A model generated the notes under the pieces. It was not told the origin of the DNA. It did no database searches and was given only the letters and a program-made list of their open reading frames with translations. From Fibrobacter sp. UWR4 (GTDB lineage: Bacteria > Fibrobacterota > Fibrobacteria > Fibrobacterales > Fibrobacteraceae): a stretch of 64,000 nucleotides of DNA. This document shows, piece by piece, positions 51,424 to 59,999 of the stretch (its first letter is position 1; the number at the start of each line of letters is the position of its first letter). The DNA lies in the NCBI RefSeq assembly GCF_003149045.1, contig NZ_QGDU01000015.1, positions 24,804 through 88,803 of the forward strand. Direction: 5' to 3'. A program made the position numbers and the translations under genes.

Positions 51424-52842
51424 TTATCTCCTTCGTGGGAGTTCGCTGGCGTGCTTTTCCAGCCAGACAGCGTCTTCCAGAGCACGTTCTGCTTCGGTTG
51501 CCCAGTCGGAATCGGGGAACTGCTGAACAACTTCGCGGTAGCGGGTTACAGCGCTATGGAAGTCGCGCATTTCGCGATAGATGTTGCCCATTTGCAACAA
51601 AGTAAAATAGCGTTCTTCCGGATTCTGTTGAGTTTCCAGCAAGGTCTTGTAGGACTGGAGCGCTTCACTCAGGTTGCCTTCGCGGAACTTCGCCACAGCG
51701 GCAGCGATCGAAAGTTCATTCCCTTCTGCATCCGTGACGGTAGCGGCCACAGGAGCGGCAGCGGCGGCAGCCGGAGCGTTCTTCACAGGCTTTACAGCTT
51801 CCGGTTCAGCGGTAGTCTTCTGCGGTTCTGCTGCGGTAGCGGCTTCTGCAAGTTTCTTTTCTTCGGCAGCCTTTGCGGCTTCGGCCTTAGCCATTTCCAT
51901 TTCCGCCAGACGGCTTTCCGCCTTCCTGCGGAACTTTGCGTTAGGTGCGGCCTTCTTTAAGTAGTTGTTCAGGAAACGCTTTTCCAATTCGGTCTTGTTG
52001 GACTTCTGGTAGACGCAAGCCAGATAGTAGTTGGCGTCGTTACCTTCTTCCTTGTATTCCAGACCCTTCTTGAGGTTGAACTCCGCCTTGTCGTATTCCC
52101 CCAGCTCGAAGCGGGTCAGACCAGCGTAAAAATAGGCGCCAGCGTGGCCAGGAGTTTTCTTAAGCACTTCACGCCACATGGGAGCGGCTTCGTTGTACTT
52201 GCCAGCGGCGAACAGAGCCTTGCCCTTTTCGAACGGATCCGTGGGCAATGCGTCGACAGTCTTTGCAGGTTCTGCCTTCGGGGCTTCTGCGACCTTAGGA
52301 GTTTCCACAGCCTTGGGCGCGGGTGCCGGTTCAGCAACCTTGGGAGTTTCAGCTGGCTTGGGAGCTTCCGCAGCCTTGGGTGTTTCCGCAACTGTTTCCA
52401 CCGGCTTGGGAGCTTCCACAGCCTTCGGTGCAGGTTCGGCAGCCGGAGTTTCAACTGCGGCCACAACTTCTTCTTCTGCAGGTTTATTCTTGGGGTCCTT
52501 GGCGCGTTCTGCTTCGGCACGCTTCTTGTCGCCCAGCAGTTCATAGACCTTGGCAGCGCCTTCGTAGGCGGCACTCATCTTGGGATTAAACTTGTAAGCC
52601 AGACGATAGTTTGCAAGAGCACCGCTGTAGTCCTTCATCTTCACGCGGACATTGGCGGCAGCCAGGTAGGCTTCGGAATTTCTGGAATCCTCGGCCAGCA
52701 TGGCACGATATTCCCCCAGAGCCATCTCAAAGTTACCCTGGGACTCAAAAACGCGGCCCTGAGCGATACGAGGATCTTCTGCCATTGCCTGGGAAGCGGC
52801 AAACAGGCATGCTACTGCAAAAAGACAAAACTTCTTATTCAT
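51424..52842 (-). CDS. Exported TPR protein with Pro/Ala/Lys linker
   Basis: 472 aa with signal peptide MNKKFCLFAVACLFAASQAMA. Two to three TPRs at about 25-105 (GRVFESQGNFEMALGEYRAML, YSGALANYRLAYKFNP); a low-complexity linker of APKPVET/PKVAEAP repeats at about 120-200; further TPRs at 205-300; a second Ala-rich linker; and C-terminal TPRs at about 385-455 (FREGNLSEALQSYKTLL, FHSAVTRYREVVQQFPDSDWATEAE) similar to YbgF/CpoB. A periplasmic scaffold role, perhaps in envelope assembly, is inference. TATTTTTG (52857-52864) lies 14 nt before the ATG, and no Shine-Dalgarno is visible. Confidence 0.85.
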   Translation of the reverse strand: MNKKFCLFAVACLFAASQAMAEDPRIAQGRVFESQGNFEMALGEYRAMLAEDSRNSEAYLAAANVRVKMKDYSGALANYRLAYKFNPKMSAAYEGAAKVYELLGDKKRAEAERAKDPKNKPAEEEVVAAVETPAAEPAPKAVEAPKPVETVAETPKAAEAPKPAETPKVAEPAPAPKAVETPKVAEAPKAEPAKTVDALPTDPFEKGKALFAAGKYNEAAPMWREVLKKTPGHAGAYFYAGLTRFELGEYDKAEFNLKKGLEYKEEGNDANYYLACVYQKSNKTELEKRFLNNYLKKAAPNAKFRRKAESRLAEMEMAKAEAAKAAEEKKLAEAATAAEPQKTTAEPEAVKPVKNAPAAAAAAPVAATVTDAEGNELSIAAAVAKFREGNLSEALQSYKTLLETQQNPEERYFTLLQMGNIYREMRDFHSAVTRYREVVQQFPDSDWATEAERALEDAVWLEKHASELPRRR

Positions 52843-52969
52843 AGGAATAAATCTAACAAAAATAAAGCGTGTAAGTCGTTGTCGGCCAACGAGTTACGTG
52901 CTTTTCGGCAGCTTTTTCAGGTTTATAGGATTTTACCACTCGCCCACTTCCAAACGGACCGCGTTTTTT

Positions 52970-52976
52970 TATCTTG
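52970..52976 (+). promoter_or_regulatory. TATCTTG element 5 nt before a small-ORF ATG
   Basis: TATCTTG-TGGAC-ATG after a T-run. It follows the same spacing rule as before tsaC and priA and supports the small gene being expressed. Confidence 0.45.
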
Positions 52977-52981
52977 TGGAC

Positions 52982-53185
52982 ATGACTCGTTTACTGATCT
53001 ATATGCTTCCTGGCGTCCTGCTGGACATTTTGCTGCTCCTTGCAAATGCATTCCTGGTACCTGAACACATCCAGGCCTCGGATTGGTACAACGTGTTCCT
53101 GCCCCTGTTGCAGATTTTCGCAATTGTTATCCCCTGCGTTATCTATTACATCAAGATGCCACCCGGGCAGGACACCCGCCCGTAA
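52982..53185 (+). CDS. Small two-TM membrane protein, hypothetical
   Basis: 67 aa: two hydrophobic helices (about 4-25, LLIYMLPGVLLDILLLLANAF; 40-60, FLPLLQIFAIVIPCVIYYI) and a short polar tail MPPGQDTRP. A longer frame to 52898 exists, but the ATG at 52982 has the local promoter-like element and begins the hydrophobic helix. It resembles small integral proteins with no assigned function. It stands alone between a divergent TPR gene and a convergent outer-membrane protein gene. Confidence 0.5.
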   Translation: MTRLLIYMLPGVLLDILLLLANAFLVPEHIQASDWYNVFLPLLQIFAIVIPCVIYYIKMPPGQDTRP

Positions 53186-53237
53186 AAAAACTGCAAAGCC
53201 CTGCGGCCACCAGCAGCCCACTTGCAAAGTCTTGGTT

Positions 53238-54620
53238 TTAGAACCAGAGCACTACGTTTCCGTAGCATTCCTTTTCGTCAAAGAGCTTGAATCCCAGCTG
53301 GTAGGACACATGGTCCACCAGATAGTTAATATACGGCGCGAAGACGTACTGCATCTTGGCACCCCTTAAGAAGTGCTTATGCAGCTTCATATGATTAGTA
53401 CTAGGGGTAACATCACTCAGTTCGCTACCGGTGTCAGTACCTTTCCAGAGCCACTTGTTGTGGAGCACCACTCTAAACCGGTTGTTGTACTGAGCGTAAA
53501 GAGACCAGTCGACAGCCTGGCTGTTGGGGCCATTGGGATTACCCACCGGGCGGGCAGCATGGGCCGCCTGGGCAGAGTTCTGCACAAAGTGAGTATAGAC
53601 ATACGGTTCCACGCGGGAGTATTCTGCAACGGTGCCGGCCCAAAGCCTGCGGCCCAGAACATCGAAGTTCTTATCCAGCTGAACGCCCGCCATCCAAGCC
53701 CACTTGGCTTCGATATTATCGTTCTTTACAAGACTCACCGGGCTTTCCATGTCGTCCAGCAGGAATTCCGTGTACACGCGGCCGATTCCCAGGAACCTGT
53801 ATTCCGCATCAAAGGCCAGTTCCCCGTTGTTGGAATTTTCGGAGAAGTTCCCCTTTTCCATAAACAGAGGCACCGTAGGAATAAAAAGCCAGGGTTGATT
53901 ATTATCGTAAAGGAAAGTAGCCTCACTAATGCCCAAGGTAAAGCTCTTGCTGCGGAATTCATAGCGGTGACCATACAAATCACGATCCTTGGACATGGCG
54001 CTAGTCAGCTGCTGACGAACCGGTTCCGGGATACCCATGGGAGCTTCCCATCCCCAAGGTGCAACCCTCAAGCTACCATAAAAGGAATAGACACGAAGGG
54101 GGCCCAGATCCAGGTTTACAGACAACATATCGTAAGGGAACGAGGATCGGTTAAAGACCAAGTTGTTGTACACACCCGGACCAAAATGCTCCCGATCGTA
54201 GCCAGCCTTCACCTGAATCCAGGGCAGCTTATAGCCAATATGTCCCGTGTATTGCAGTTCCTTATAGCTGCGCATATTGCGGTTATCGTAATTGTCAAAA
54301 GCCAGGTTCAAGGCAAAGTCGAACTGTTTCTTGTGACCCGTCAAATATGCACCCACATACCCGCGAGGGTTGGTGGTATCGCGCACAGCCTCGCTCTGGA
54401 TAGCACCACCACCTGCATAAGGATTGGCGGACAAATGCCAGTCACGGCCTCCAATACCCAAAATAGGCCTTTCGGGACCGGGCCTATAGTTACGCATAAA
54501 AAGACCAGCCTCGGACTGGTTGGTACCAGGAGTCAAATCTAGCTGGAAAACTTCGCCAACAGCGGCACTCGCAAAACCACAAGCGGCAAGGAACAAGCTC
54601 GAAAAAAATCTAGACTTCAT
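53238..54620 (-). CDS. Outer-membrane protein, Wzi-like capsule assembly family (tentative)
   Basis: 460 aa with signal peptide MKSRFFSSLFLAACGFASA. The rest is beta-strand rich with many aromatic/polar alternations (FALNLAFDNYD, IQVKAGYDREHFGPG, LGPLRVYSFYGSLR, FTLGISEATFLYDN, YQLGFKLFDEKECYGNVVLWF), ending in Phe. The GxG...R-E-HFGPG and ISEATFLY parts recall Wzi-type barrels that anchor surface polysaccharide. The start ATG at 54620 begins the signal peptide and has TATCTTTTG 4 nt before it. A surface-polysaccharide role would suit the sugar-activating genes at the right end, but there is no physical link. Confidence 0.6.
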   Translation of the reverse strand: MKSRFFSSLFLAACGFASAAVGEVFQLDLTPGTNQSEAGLFMRNYRPGPERPILGIGGRDWHLSANPYAGGGAIQSEAVRDTTNPRGYVGAYLTGHKKQFDFALNLAFDNYDNRNMRSYKELQYTGHIGYKLPWIQVKAGYDREHFGPGVYNNLVFNRSSFPYDMLSVNLDLGPLRVYSFYGSLRVAPWGWEAPMGIPEPVRQQLTSAMSKDRDLYGHRYEFRSKSFTLGISEATFLYDNNQPWLFIPTVPLFMEKGNFSENSNNGELAFDAEYRFLGIGRVYTEFLLDDMESPVSLVKNDNIEAKWAWMAGVQLDKNFDVLGRRLWAGTVAEYSRVEPYVYTHFVQNSAQAAHAARPVGNPNGPNSQAVDWSLYAQYNNRFRVVLHNKWLWKGTDTGSELSDVTPSTNHMKLHKHFLRGAKMQYVFAPYINYLVDHVSYQLGFKLFDEKECYGNVVLWF

Positions 54621-54626
54621 ATTGCA

Positions 54627-54633
54627 AAAGATA
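54627..54633 (-). promoter_or_regulatory. TATCTTT element 6 nt before the Wzi-like ATG
   Basis: The minus strand reads TATCTTT-TGCAAT-ATG, with no Shine-Dalgarno. It lies just downstream (minus direction) of the OmpA terminator, so a separate promoter is needed here. Confidence 0.55.
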
Positions 54634-54660
54634 ATTTTTTTTAACACAATCACACCACAA

Positions 54661-54695
54661 AAAAAGACCTCTGCATTTGGGCAGAGGTCTTTTTT
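54661..54695 (-). terminator. Rho-independent terminator after the OmpA gene
   Basis: Perfect 9-bp stem GACCTCTGC / GCAGAGGTC (54666-54674 and 54681-54689) with A-run left and T-run right, bidirectional in form. It ends transcripts of the OmpA gene arriving from the right. Confidence 0.93.
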
Positions 54696-54699
54696 CATA

Positions 54700-54742
54700 G
54701 CCGACCCTGAAACGAGTTCAGGGTGACATTCGGCATGACAGT
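54700..54742. repeat. Palindromic repeat with GAA-ACGAG-TTC core
   Basis: Perfect 8-bp hairpin ACCCTGAA-ACGAG-TTCAGGGT (54704-54724) followed by GACATTCGGCATGAC. It shares loop and inner stem with the copy inside priA (28475-28499), but the outer stem differs. Confidence 0.8.
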
Positions 54743-54746
54743 CAAG

Positions 54747-56873
54747 TTAGTTCTGGTAGGGAACCAGTTCCACACGGCGGTTCTTTTCGCGACCAGCCTT
54801 GTCCTTGTTGTCTGCGATAGGCTTGGTAGCGCCAAAGCCAACTGCGCGGAGGCGGCCGGATTCAACACCCTTCTTGACGAAGTAGTCCACCACGGCCTGG
54901 GCGCGATCCTGAGACAGCTTCTGGTTGGTAGCGTCGGAACCCAGTTCGTCAGTATGACCCTGGACTTCCAGGTTTGCTTCCGGAATCTGCTTCATGAGCT
55001 TAACGATATCGTCCAGAGTGCCGTAGCTGTTCTTGGTCAGCTTGGCAGAGTTCAGCTTGAACTGAATACCCTTCTTCAATTCGTCCAGGTTTTCCTTCTT
55101 GCGGACCGGGCAGCCATCTTCCTTGACCTTGATACCAGGCAAGGTATTGGGGCACTTGTCCTTAGAGTCAGGAACGCCATCCTGGTCGTAGTCCAGGTCG
55201 CAACCCACGGAGTCAACGCCTACACCCTGTTCGGTAGAGGGGCACTTGTCAATACCATCAGGTACGCCATCCTTGTCGCCATCCAGAGAGCAGCCCAGAG
55301 AATCAACAGGCAGGCCAGCCGGAGTATTGGGGCACTTATCCTTCATGTCAGGAACGCCGTCCTTATCGAAGTCCAGCGGGCAACCAGTGTCATCGATAGT
55401 GATGCCAGCGGCAGTACCGGGGCACTTATCCTTGTCATCAGGTACGCCATCCTTATCGCTATCCAGAGAGCAACCATTTACATCCACCTGAGCGCCTTCC
55501 GGAGTGTTGGGGCACTGGTCCTTAGAATCCAGAACGCCATCCTTGTCGAAGTCAGCTTCGCAGCCATCCGGACCCACAGGTACGCCAGCAGCGGTACCCG
55601 GGCACTTATCAATACCATCAGCAACACCATCCTTATCCGTATCGATGGGGCAACCCGTGGAATCCACCTGAGCGCCTTCCGGAGTTTTGGGGCAGTTGTC
55701 CTTAAGGTCAACGATGCCATCCTTATCGCTATCGGTACGGGCCAGGGAATCTTCACGCATTGCACGAGCCTGCAGCAAGGAATCCAAACGAGCCTGAGCG
55801 GCAGAGTCTACAGCGAAGGAACGAGCTGCGAGCAATACCGGATCTTCGTCGTCGCCACCAAAGCGGTAAACCAAGGTAGCAGCACCAGCATAAAGCGGAG
55901 AAGAAGCATAACCATAGGTAGAACGACGACCGTGTTCATCATAACGTTTGATGATGATTTCATCCGCATCCTTCATTTCTTCCTTCATCTTGTACAGCGG
56001 GTTCTTTACGTTACGCAAGGCAACTTCCAAGCCCACACCCAGGTCCAGAGAACGGCTCAGGTGGAAACGGAAACCCGGAGTAAAGAAGTTAGGTTCGTTC
56101 ATGAACTTAAAGGCATAGTCCCCGGTCACCAGCATTTCGCCAGAGTATTCCAGGAAGGCATCCACCTTGGGGTGGATAAACCAGTTCAGACCGGTACTAT
56201 AGGTCAAGGCATTCGGATAAGCATCTTCCAGCACATAGACAAAGCCTACCTGGGTATTCCAACGGAGCGGAGTACCACGCTTGGTCCAGTCAGCAGTCAT
56301 GATCAAGTCCGCACCGATGGTGGGAGCATTTGCGGTATAAGGTTCAGTAAAGCCGTCCTTAGCAATATACCACACATGGCGAGGACGGATACCAGAAGCG
56401 GTTTCACCAATGGCAGCGGTTGCGCGGACCATGGCACCAAAGCTCCACACGGAACTATCGCTGGTAAAGGGCAGGGCAAACTTGACCCAGCCTTCAAAAT
56501 CACCCAGACCAATGGTGGTCATGTGATGAACTTCTTCCAAACCGGTCTTAGAACCTGCATAGTCATAGTTCAGGGACTGGTTAACACCCAGGTCCATCCA
56601 CTTAAACAGGCCCATAGAAAAGTTGAAATTACCGGCAAAGGAGCCATCGATATCGTAAATACCGAAATCCTTACCGCTAGCATCCTTAACGATACCGCCC
56701 TTAGCCAGGGACCAGCTATCCAAGGAAACATTACCACCGGTACCCAGTTCAAAATGCCACTGACCCATGGTATTGGCATTGTACTGGTGCAAACCGTCCT
56801 TACCACCGGTCATGCCGTTCTGTGCAAAAACGACACCGGCAGCCAACAGAGAAGCTGCAAGAAGTTTTTTCAT
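54747..56873 (-). CDS. OmpA-family outer-membrane protein with thrombospondin type-3 repeats
   Basis: 708 aa. Signal peptide [17 protein letters not shown], then a beta-barrel-like N-terminal region (to about 345). About seven calcium-binding TSP3 repeats (about 375-580) have the form D-x-D-x-D-G-V-x-D-x-x-D-x-C-P-x-T-x-x-G. The C-terminal OmpA domain (about 590-708) has [21 protein letters not shown] and [11 protein letters not shown], and binds peptidoglycan ([15 protein letters not shown]). It joins outer membrane and cell wall. AAGGAA precedes the ATG, and TATATTTG (56902-56909) is the probable -10/-7 element. Probably abundant. Confidence 0.96.
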   Translation of the reverse strand: MKKLLAASLLAAGVVFAQNGMTGGKDGLHQYNANTMGQWHFELGTGGNVSLDSWSLAKGGIVKDASGKDFGIYDIDGSFAGNFNFSMGLFKWMDLGVNQSLNYDYAGSKTGLEEVHHMTTIGLGDFEGWVKFALPFTSDSSVWSFGAMVRATAAIGETASGIRPRHVWYIAKDGFTEPYTANAPTIGADLIMTADWTKRGTPLRWNTQVGFVYVLEDAYPNALTYSTGLNWFIHPKVDAFLEYSGEMLVTGDYAFKFMNEPNFFTPGFRFHLSRSLDLGVGLEVALRNVKNPLYKMKEEMKDADEIIIKRYDEHGRRSTYGYASSPLYAGAATLVYRFGGDDEDPVLLAARSFAVDSAAQARLDSLLQARAMREDSLARTDSDKDGIVDLKDNCPKTPEGAQVDSTGCPIDTDKDGVADGIDKCPGTAAGVPVGPDGCEADFDKDGVLDSKDQCPNTPEGAQVDVNGCSLDSDKDGVPDDKDKCPGTAAGITIDDTGCPLDFDKDGVPDMKDKCPNTPAGLPVDSLGCSLDGDKDGVPDGIDKCPSTEQGVGVDSVGCDLDYDQDGVPDSKDKCPNTLPGIKVKEDGCPVRKKENLDELKKGIQFKLNSAKLTKNSYGTLDDIVKLMKQIPEANLEVQGHTDELGSDATNQKLSQDRAQAVVDYFVKKGVESGRLRAVGFGATKPIADNKDKAGREKNRRVELVPYQN

Positions 56874-56901
56874 TTCTAATTCCTTCCTAAAAAAACTGAA
56901 G

Positions 56902-56909
56902 CAAATATA
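56902..56909 (-). promoter_or_regulatory. TATATTTG promoter element of the OmpA gene
   Basis: The minus strand reads TTATTATATTTGC, about 28 nt before the ATG, followed by a leader with AAGGAA. It matches the TAnnTTTG consensus. Confidence 0.6.
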
Positions 56910-56974
56910 ATAACTTACATTTTGCTTTCAAAGACTCGTTTTTTGTAAAACACTCCCTAAAACAGAAACATTGT

Positions 56975-56981
56975 TATATTT
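56975..56981 (+). promoter_or_regulatory. TATATTT element 9 nt before the nucleotidyltransferase ATG
   Basis: TATATTT-CAACCCATA-ATG with no Shine-Dalgarno. It lies in the divergent spacer shared with the OmpA promoter. Confidence 0.5.
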
Positions 56982-56990
56982 CAACCCATA

Positions 56991-58190
56991 ATGAACCCCC
57001 TGTTCGAAGAATTCTTCAGCCTTTTACGCTTTTCCCTCGGAATCGAAGCAGACTCCTCCTCGAGTCATTCCGAAACCACACTCCGTCATCCTGAGCGGAG
57101 CGCAAGCGAAGTCGAAGGATCCAGCAACGCCCCCAAACAGCCATTCACCCACGTCCTTACAGCAGAAGAATGGCGCTGGTTCCACGAGCAGGCCAAGCGC
57201 CAGTGTCTTTTAGGCGTTCTTTACAAGGGCATCGAGAAACTCCCCGCCGATCACCGCCCGCCCCGAGACCTTTTGCTCCGCTGGTCCTTAGAGGCCAACC
57301 AGATTGCCGCCATGAACACCCACATGAACGAGACCGCGGCAAGGGTCACAAAATTATTCGACGAAAAAGGAGTTCGTTCCGTAATCCTTAAAGGCCAGGC
57401 CAACGCCCGCCTCTATCCGGACCCTAGTTCCCGCCAGGCAGGCGACATCGACATCCTTGTGCAAGGCGGCCGCAAGCGAGTAATTGCATTGCTAAAGGAA
57501 ATGGACCTGGCGGAAGGCTTAGAGAACACAGACTTCTCGGACATCCATGCGCACCTGAAACCGGAACTCTTCGGCGGCATAACCGTGGAAGTCCACTACG
57601 CCCCCACCTACAACAATTCCCCCTTCAGCACCAGGCGCATGCTCAAGTACCTCGACGGGGAATTGGTCAAGGCGAATCCGGTTGCCGAGGGGTTCAACGT
57701 ACCCCCCGCCACCTTCGCCCTCGTAATGCAGCTATCCCACCTCATGCGACACTTCTATAGCGAAGGCGTAGGCCTCCGTCAACTGGTAGATTACTACCTG
57801 CTACTCAAAAACAGCACCCAGGCCGACCGCGTGCAAGCCTCCGCGCAACTGAAAAACTGCGGCCTCCGGCAAATGGCCGGCGCCATGATGTGGACAATGC
57901 AGCGCGTGTTCCGCATGCCCCGCGAGCAAATGATCTGCCCGCCCGACCCCTGGCGTGGAAATCAGCTCTTCGGGAACGTGGTTTCCGGCGGCAATTTCGG
58001 CAAGTACTCCAGGGAACACAACCTGCCCACATTCCTCCGCTGGCTCGCCGACCGTATGCGCCCCCTCAAGAGGTTCCGCTTCTGCGCCGGAGAATCCCTG
58101 TGGCACGAAGCCCGCTACATCCGCACCTTCGTCCAGTACATTCCCAAGCGCATCAAGCACCGCAAAATATCAGTGCGAAAAGTACACTAA
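56991..58190 (+). CDS. Nucleotidyltransferase-fold family protein (NTP_transf_5-like) with repeat insertion
   Basis: 399 aa, cytoplasmic. Contains SVILKGQANARLYPDPSSRQAGDIDILV, where Asp152 and Asp154 form the metal-binding pair of the nucleotidyltransferase fold, then GITVEVHYAPTYNNSPF, which may give the third acidic residue. This matches the uncharacterised NTP_transf_5 group often found near polysaccharide loci. Residues 31-44 (RHPERSASEVEGSS) are the translation of a dispersed repeat (57085-57124) inserted in frame near the N-terminus. Substrate unknown. Confidence 0.8.
   Translation: MNPLFEEFFSLLRFSLGIEADSSSSHSETTLRHPERSASEVEGSSNAPKQPFTHVLTAEEWRWFHEQAKRQCLLGVLYKGIEKLPADHRPPRDLLLRWSLEANQIAAMNTHMNETAARVTKLFDEKGVRSVILKGQANARLYPDPSSRQAGDIDILVQGGRKRVIALLKEMDLAEGLENTDFSDIHAHLKPELFGGITVEVHYAPTYNNSPFSTRRMLKYLDGELVKANPVAEGFNVPPATFALVMQLSHLMRHFYSEGVGLRQLVDYYLLLKNSTQADRVQASAQLKNCGLRQMAGAMMWTMQRVFRMPREQMICPPDPWRGNQLFGNVVSGGNFGKYSREHNLPTFLRWLADRMRPLKRFRFCAGESLWHEARYIRTFVQYIPKRIKHRKISVRKVH
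57085..57124. repeat. GTCATCCTGAGC...GGATCCAG repeat inside a coding region
   Basis: A 40-bp copy of the same family as 32008-32041, in frame and read as RHPERSASEVEGSS. It retains both conserved ends; the centre differs. Confidence 0.85.
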
Positions 58191-58283
58191 ATCTTTGTTG
58201 GTTCGTCTATTAAGACAAGAAACGTTATTGAAAGGCAATAAAAAAACAGCACTACAATTAGCGCTGGCATCGAGCCCTCGGAA

Positions 58284-58353
58284 GGTGCATCAACTTTTTG
58301 CGACGCACCATCCTAGGCCTAGGATCGACATCAACTTTTTGCGGATCGTGTCG
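58284..58353. repeat. Twin hairpins sharing one loop, around a 16-bp palindrome
   Basis: CATCAACTTTTTGCG occurs at 58288-58302 and 58329-58343. Each copy is closed by a different short stem: GGTGC / GCACC (58284-58288, 58305-58309) and CGACA / TGTCG (58326-58330, 58349-58353). Between them is the perfect palindrome ATCCTAGGCCTAGGAT (58310-58325). It lies between convergent genes. Confidence 0.65.
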
Positions 58354-58356
58354 CTC

Positions 58357-59664
58357 TTAGAACTGTTCGAAGAATTCGTGTACAGCCTTGGGCACCCAGG
58401 TGCTTTCCCAGTTCCAGCCCACGCTCATGTTACCCGTATCATGTGCGGTCCACTGATGGTCTCCGGGCCAGCTGCAGAACTTGACCGGGAATCGTTCGTC
58501 CACCGTCTTGAAATCGTGGCAGGTGTGGCCAGTGTTGCCCTGGTTCTCGACCATCTTTTCGCCGCTGGCGTCGGTAAATTGACTGTCACCGTCAGAAGCC
58601 TTGCCGTTCTTCTTGAGAATGCGAGGGAGGGCGCTATTCTTGGCGCGGTTATAGTCGCAACGGCCGTCGTTCTGCCCATGAACATTCATCCAGGCCACAG
58701 GCAGGTTCTTGTCGGTGCCGTTTTCCTGAGGGAGCCAGATGTTGTAATCGGCCACGGCGTAGGTGGCGGCGGCACGGATACGATCCTGGTAGTCCTGCAT
58801 CAGGGAGTAGGAGAACATGGCGCCAAAGCTAAAGCCCGTAATGAACACGCGGCTGGTATCGATACAGTAGTTGTCCTCGATGGTGGTCAAAGCCTTGCCG
58901 AAAAAGTCGTGGTCGCCCTGGCCCTTGTTCCAGAGGCCGCCCACAGCCTGGAGGGAGGCGAACATATAGTTGCCCTCGGTATCCAGAACCTGCTGGCCAT
59001 AGTACGGAGTAGGATGGTCGTAGTCCGGGGTATGGTGCACAAAGTCCTCGGCGGAACTGCCGAAGCAGTGGAGGGCGATGAGCAGCTTGTAGGGCTTGGT
59101 ATTGTCGTAGTTCTTGGGCAGGGTAATGAAATATTCGCGGTTGGTGCCGTTTACATTTACCACGTGGTGCTCACCGTTTTCCACACGCTTGTCGGTGCGG
59201 AGGGTGGTTTCGCGGCCGCAGCCCCTACTGAGGGTAGGAGCGTTCTTCAGGGCGTAACCAAACTTGTAAGTCATTTCGCCAGGTTCGGGCTCCGAGGAGC
59301 TGGATTCCGGAACCATTTCGGAGGAACTGGAAGCCGGGGCGATGCCCGCGGAGCTGCCAGGCAGAGCGCCACTGGAGCTGACGGGTTGTGATTCGCTGGA
59401 GCCAGGTGCCGATTCGCTAGAACCAGGGATCGCCTCGCTGGAACTAGGAACCGTTTCGCTAGAACCAGGGATCGCCTCGCTGGAACCAGGAACCGTTTCG
59501 CTAGAGCCGGGAACATCTGCGGAGGAAACAGGCCCCTCGATGCTGGCGGACGATTCGATGGAATTGTCTGCGCCGGATGCCGGGTCGTCGCCACAGGCAA
59601 TGAACGTGGCCAGGCCGAAAACGGAAATAGTTGCCACGGCGAACTTCTTAAAATTGTTCTTCAC
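58357..59664 (-). CDS. Esterase lipoprotein (CE1/LpqC-like, feruloyl or acetylxylan esterase type)
   Basis: 435 aa. The GTG start at 59664 has AAGGAG six bases upstream; the ATG at 59685 would contain that site. The lipobox is FIACG, then a long serine-rich linker of PGSSE(T/A)(V/I) heptads (about residues 20-115), then an alpha/beta hydrolase: YFITLPKNYDNTKPYKLLIALHCFGSS, nucleophile Ser279 in GFSFG, and probable catalytic His403 in GDHQW, with paired Cys. This resembles polyhydroxybutyrate-depolymerase-like esterases that release ferulate or acetate from plant cell wall. Surface-anchored hemicellulose de-esterification fits with the GH9 enzymes. Substrate not certain. Confidence 0.88.
   Translation of the reverse strand: MKNNFKKFAVATISVFGLATFIACGDDPASGADNSIESSASIEGPVSSADVPGSSETVPGSSEAIPGSSETVPSSSEAIPGSSESAPGSSESQPVSSSGALPGSSAGIAPASSSSEMVPESSSSEPEPGEMTYKFGYALKNAPTLSRGCGRETTLRTDKRVENGEHHVVNVNGTNREYFITLPKNYDNTKPYKLLIALHCFGSSAEDFVHHTPDYDHPTPYYGQQVLDTEGNYMFASLQAVGGLWNKGQGDHDFFGKALTTIEDNYCIDTSRVFITGFSFGAMFSYSLMQDYQDRIRAAATYAVADYNIWLPQENGTDKNLPVAWMNVHGQNDGRCDYNRAKNSALPRILKKNGKASDGDSQFTDASGEKMVENQGNTGHTCHDFKTVDERFPVKFCSWPGDHQWTAHDTGNMSVGWNWESTWVPKAVHEFFEQF
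59376..59568 (-). repeat. Coding repeats of the PGSSE linker
   Basis: Degenerate 21-bp units with a 42-bp higher-order period (GGAACCAGGAACCGTTTCGC and GGAACCAGGGATCGCCTCGC alternate on the plus strand). They encode alternating PGSSETV and PGSSEAI. Confidence 0.8.
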
Positions 59665-59999
59665 TTGCACTCCTTTTTTACCCATACAGGTTGTGTATTT
59701 TGTCCCTTTATAAAACTATCCTAAAGCGGAAAGAAATACCCCGGCGCAACACAAAACTCCATAGACAAATTGTCTATAACCAAACGTTTACAGAACAGTA
59801 AGAAAGACATTTAAGCGCAACTATTAGGCTGCGTTTTTTTGATTAAGGCATAGTCGCCATTTGTCTAGTTATGAACGGCCCTAATTATGGGGGGGGTACA
59901 GAATTTGCGAAAGACAATATACGTTATCGATCCTGGCCTAGATGCTCAAACAACTGTTGACAGTTCTTTAATAAAATTTTAGCCCGGCAAGACCCGCAG
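59665..59999. other. Gene-free spacer with an operator-like inverted repeat
   Basis: 335 bp without a convincing gene. It holds the promoter region of the esterase gene and a perfect inverted repeat ATAGACA-AAT-TGTCTAT at 59761-59777. It also has a G8 run (59890-59897), AT-rich sequence, and at 59957-59991 GTTGACA...GCCCGGCAAGAC, which resembles 62086-62108 beside the second epimerase remnant. Confidence 0.6.
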
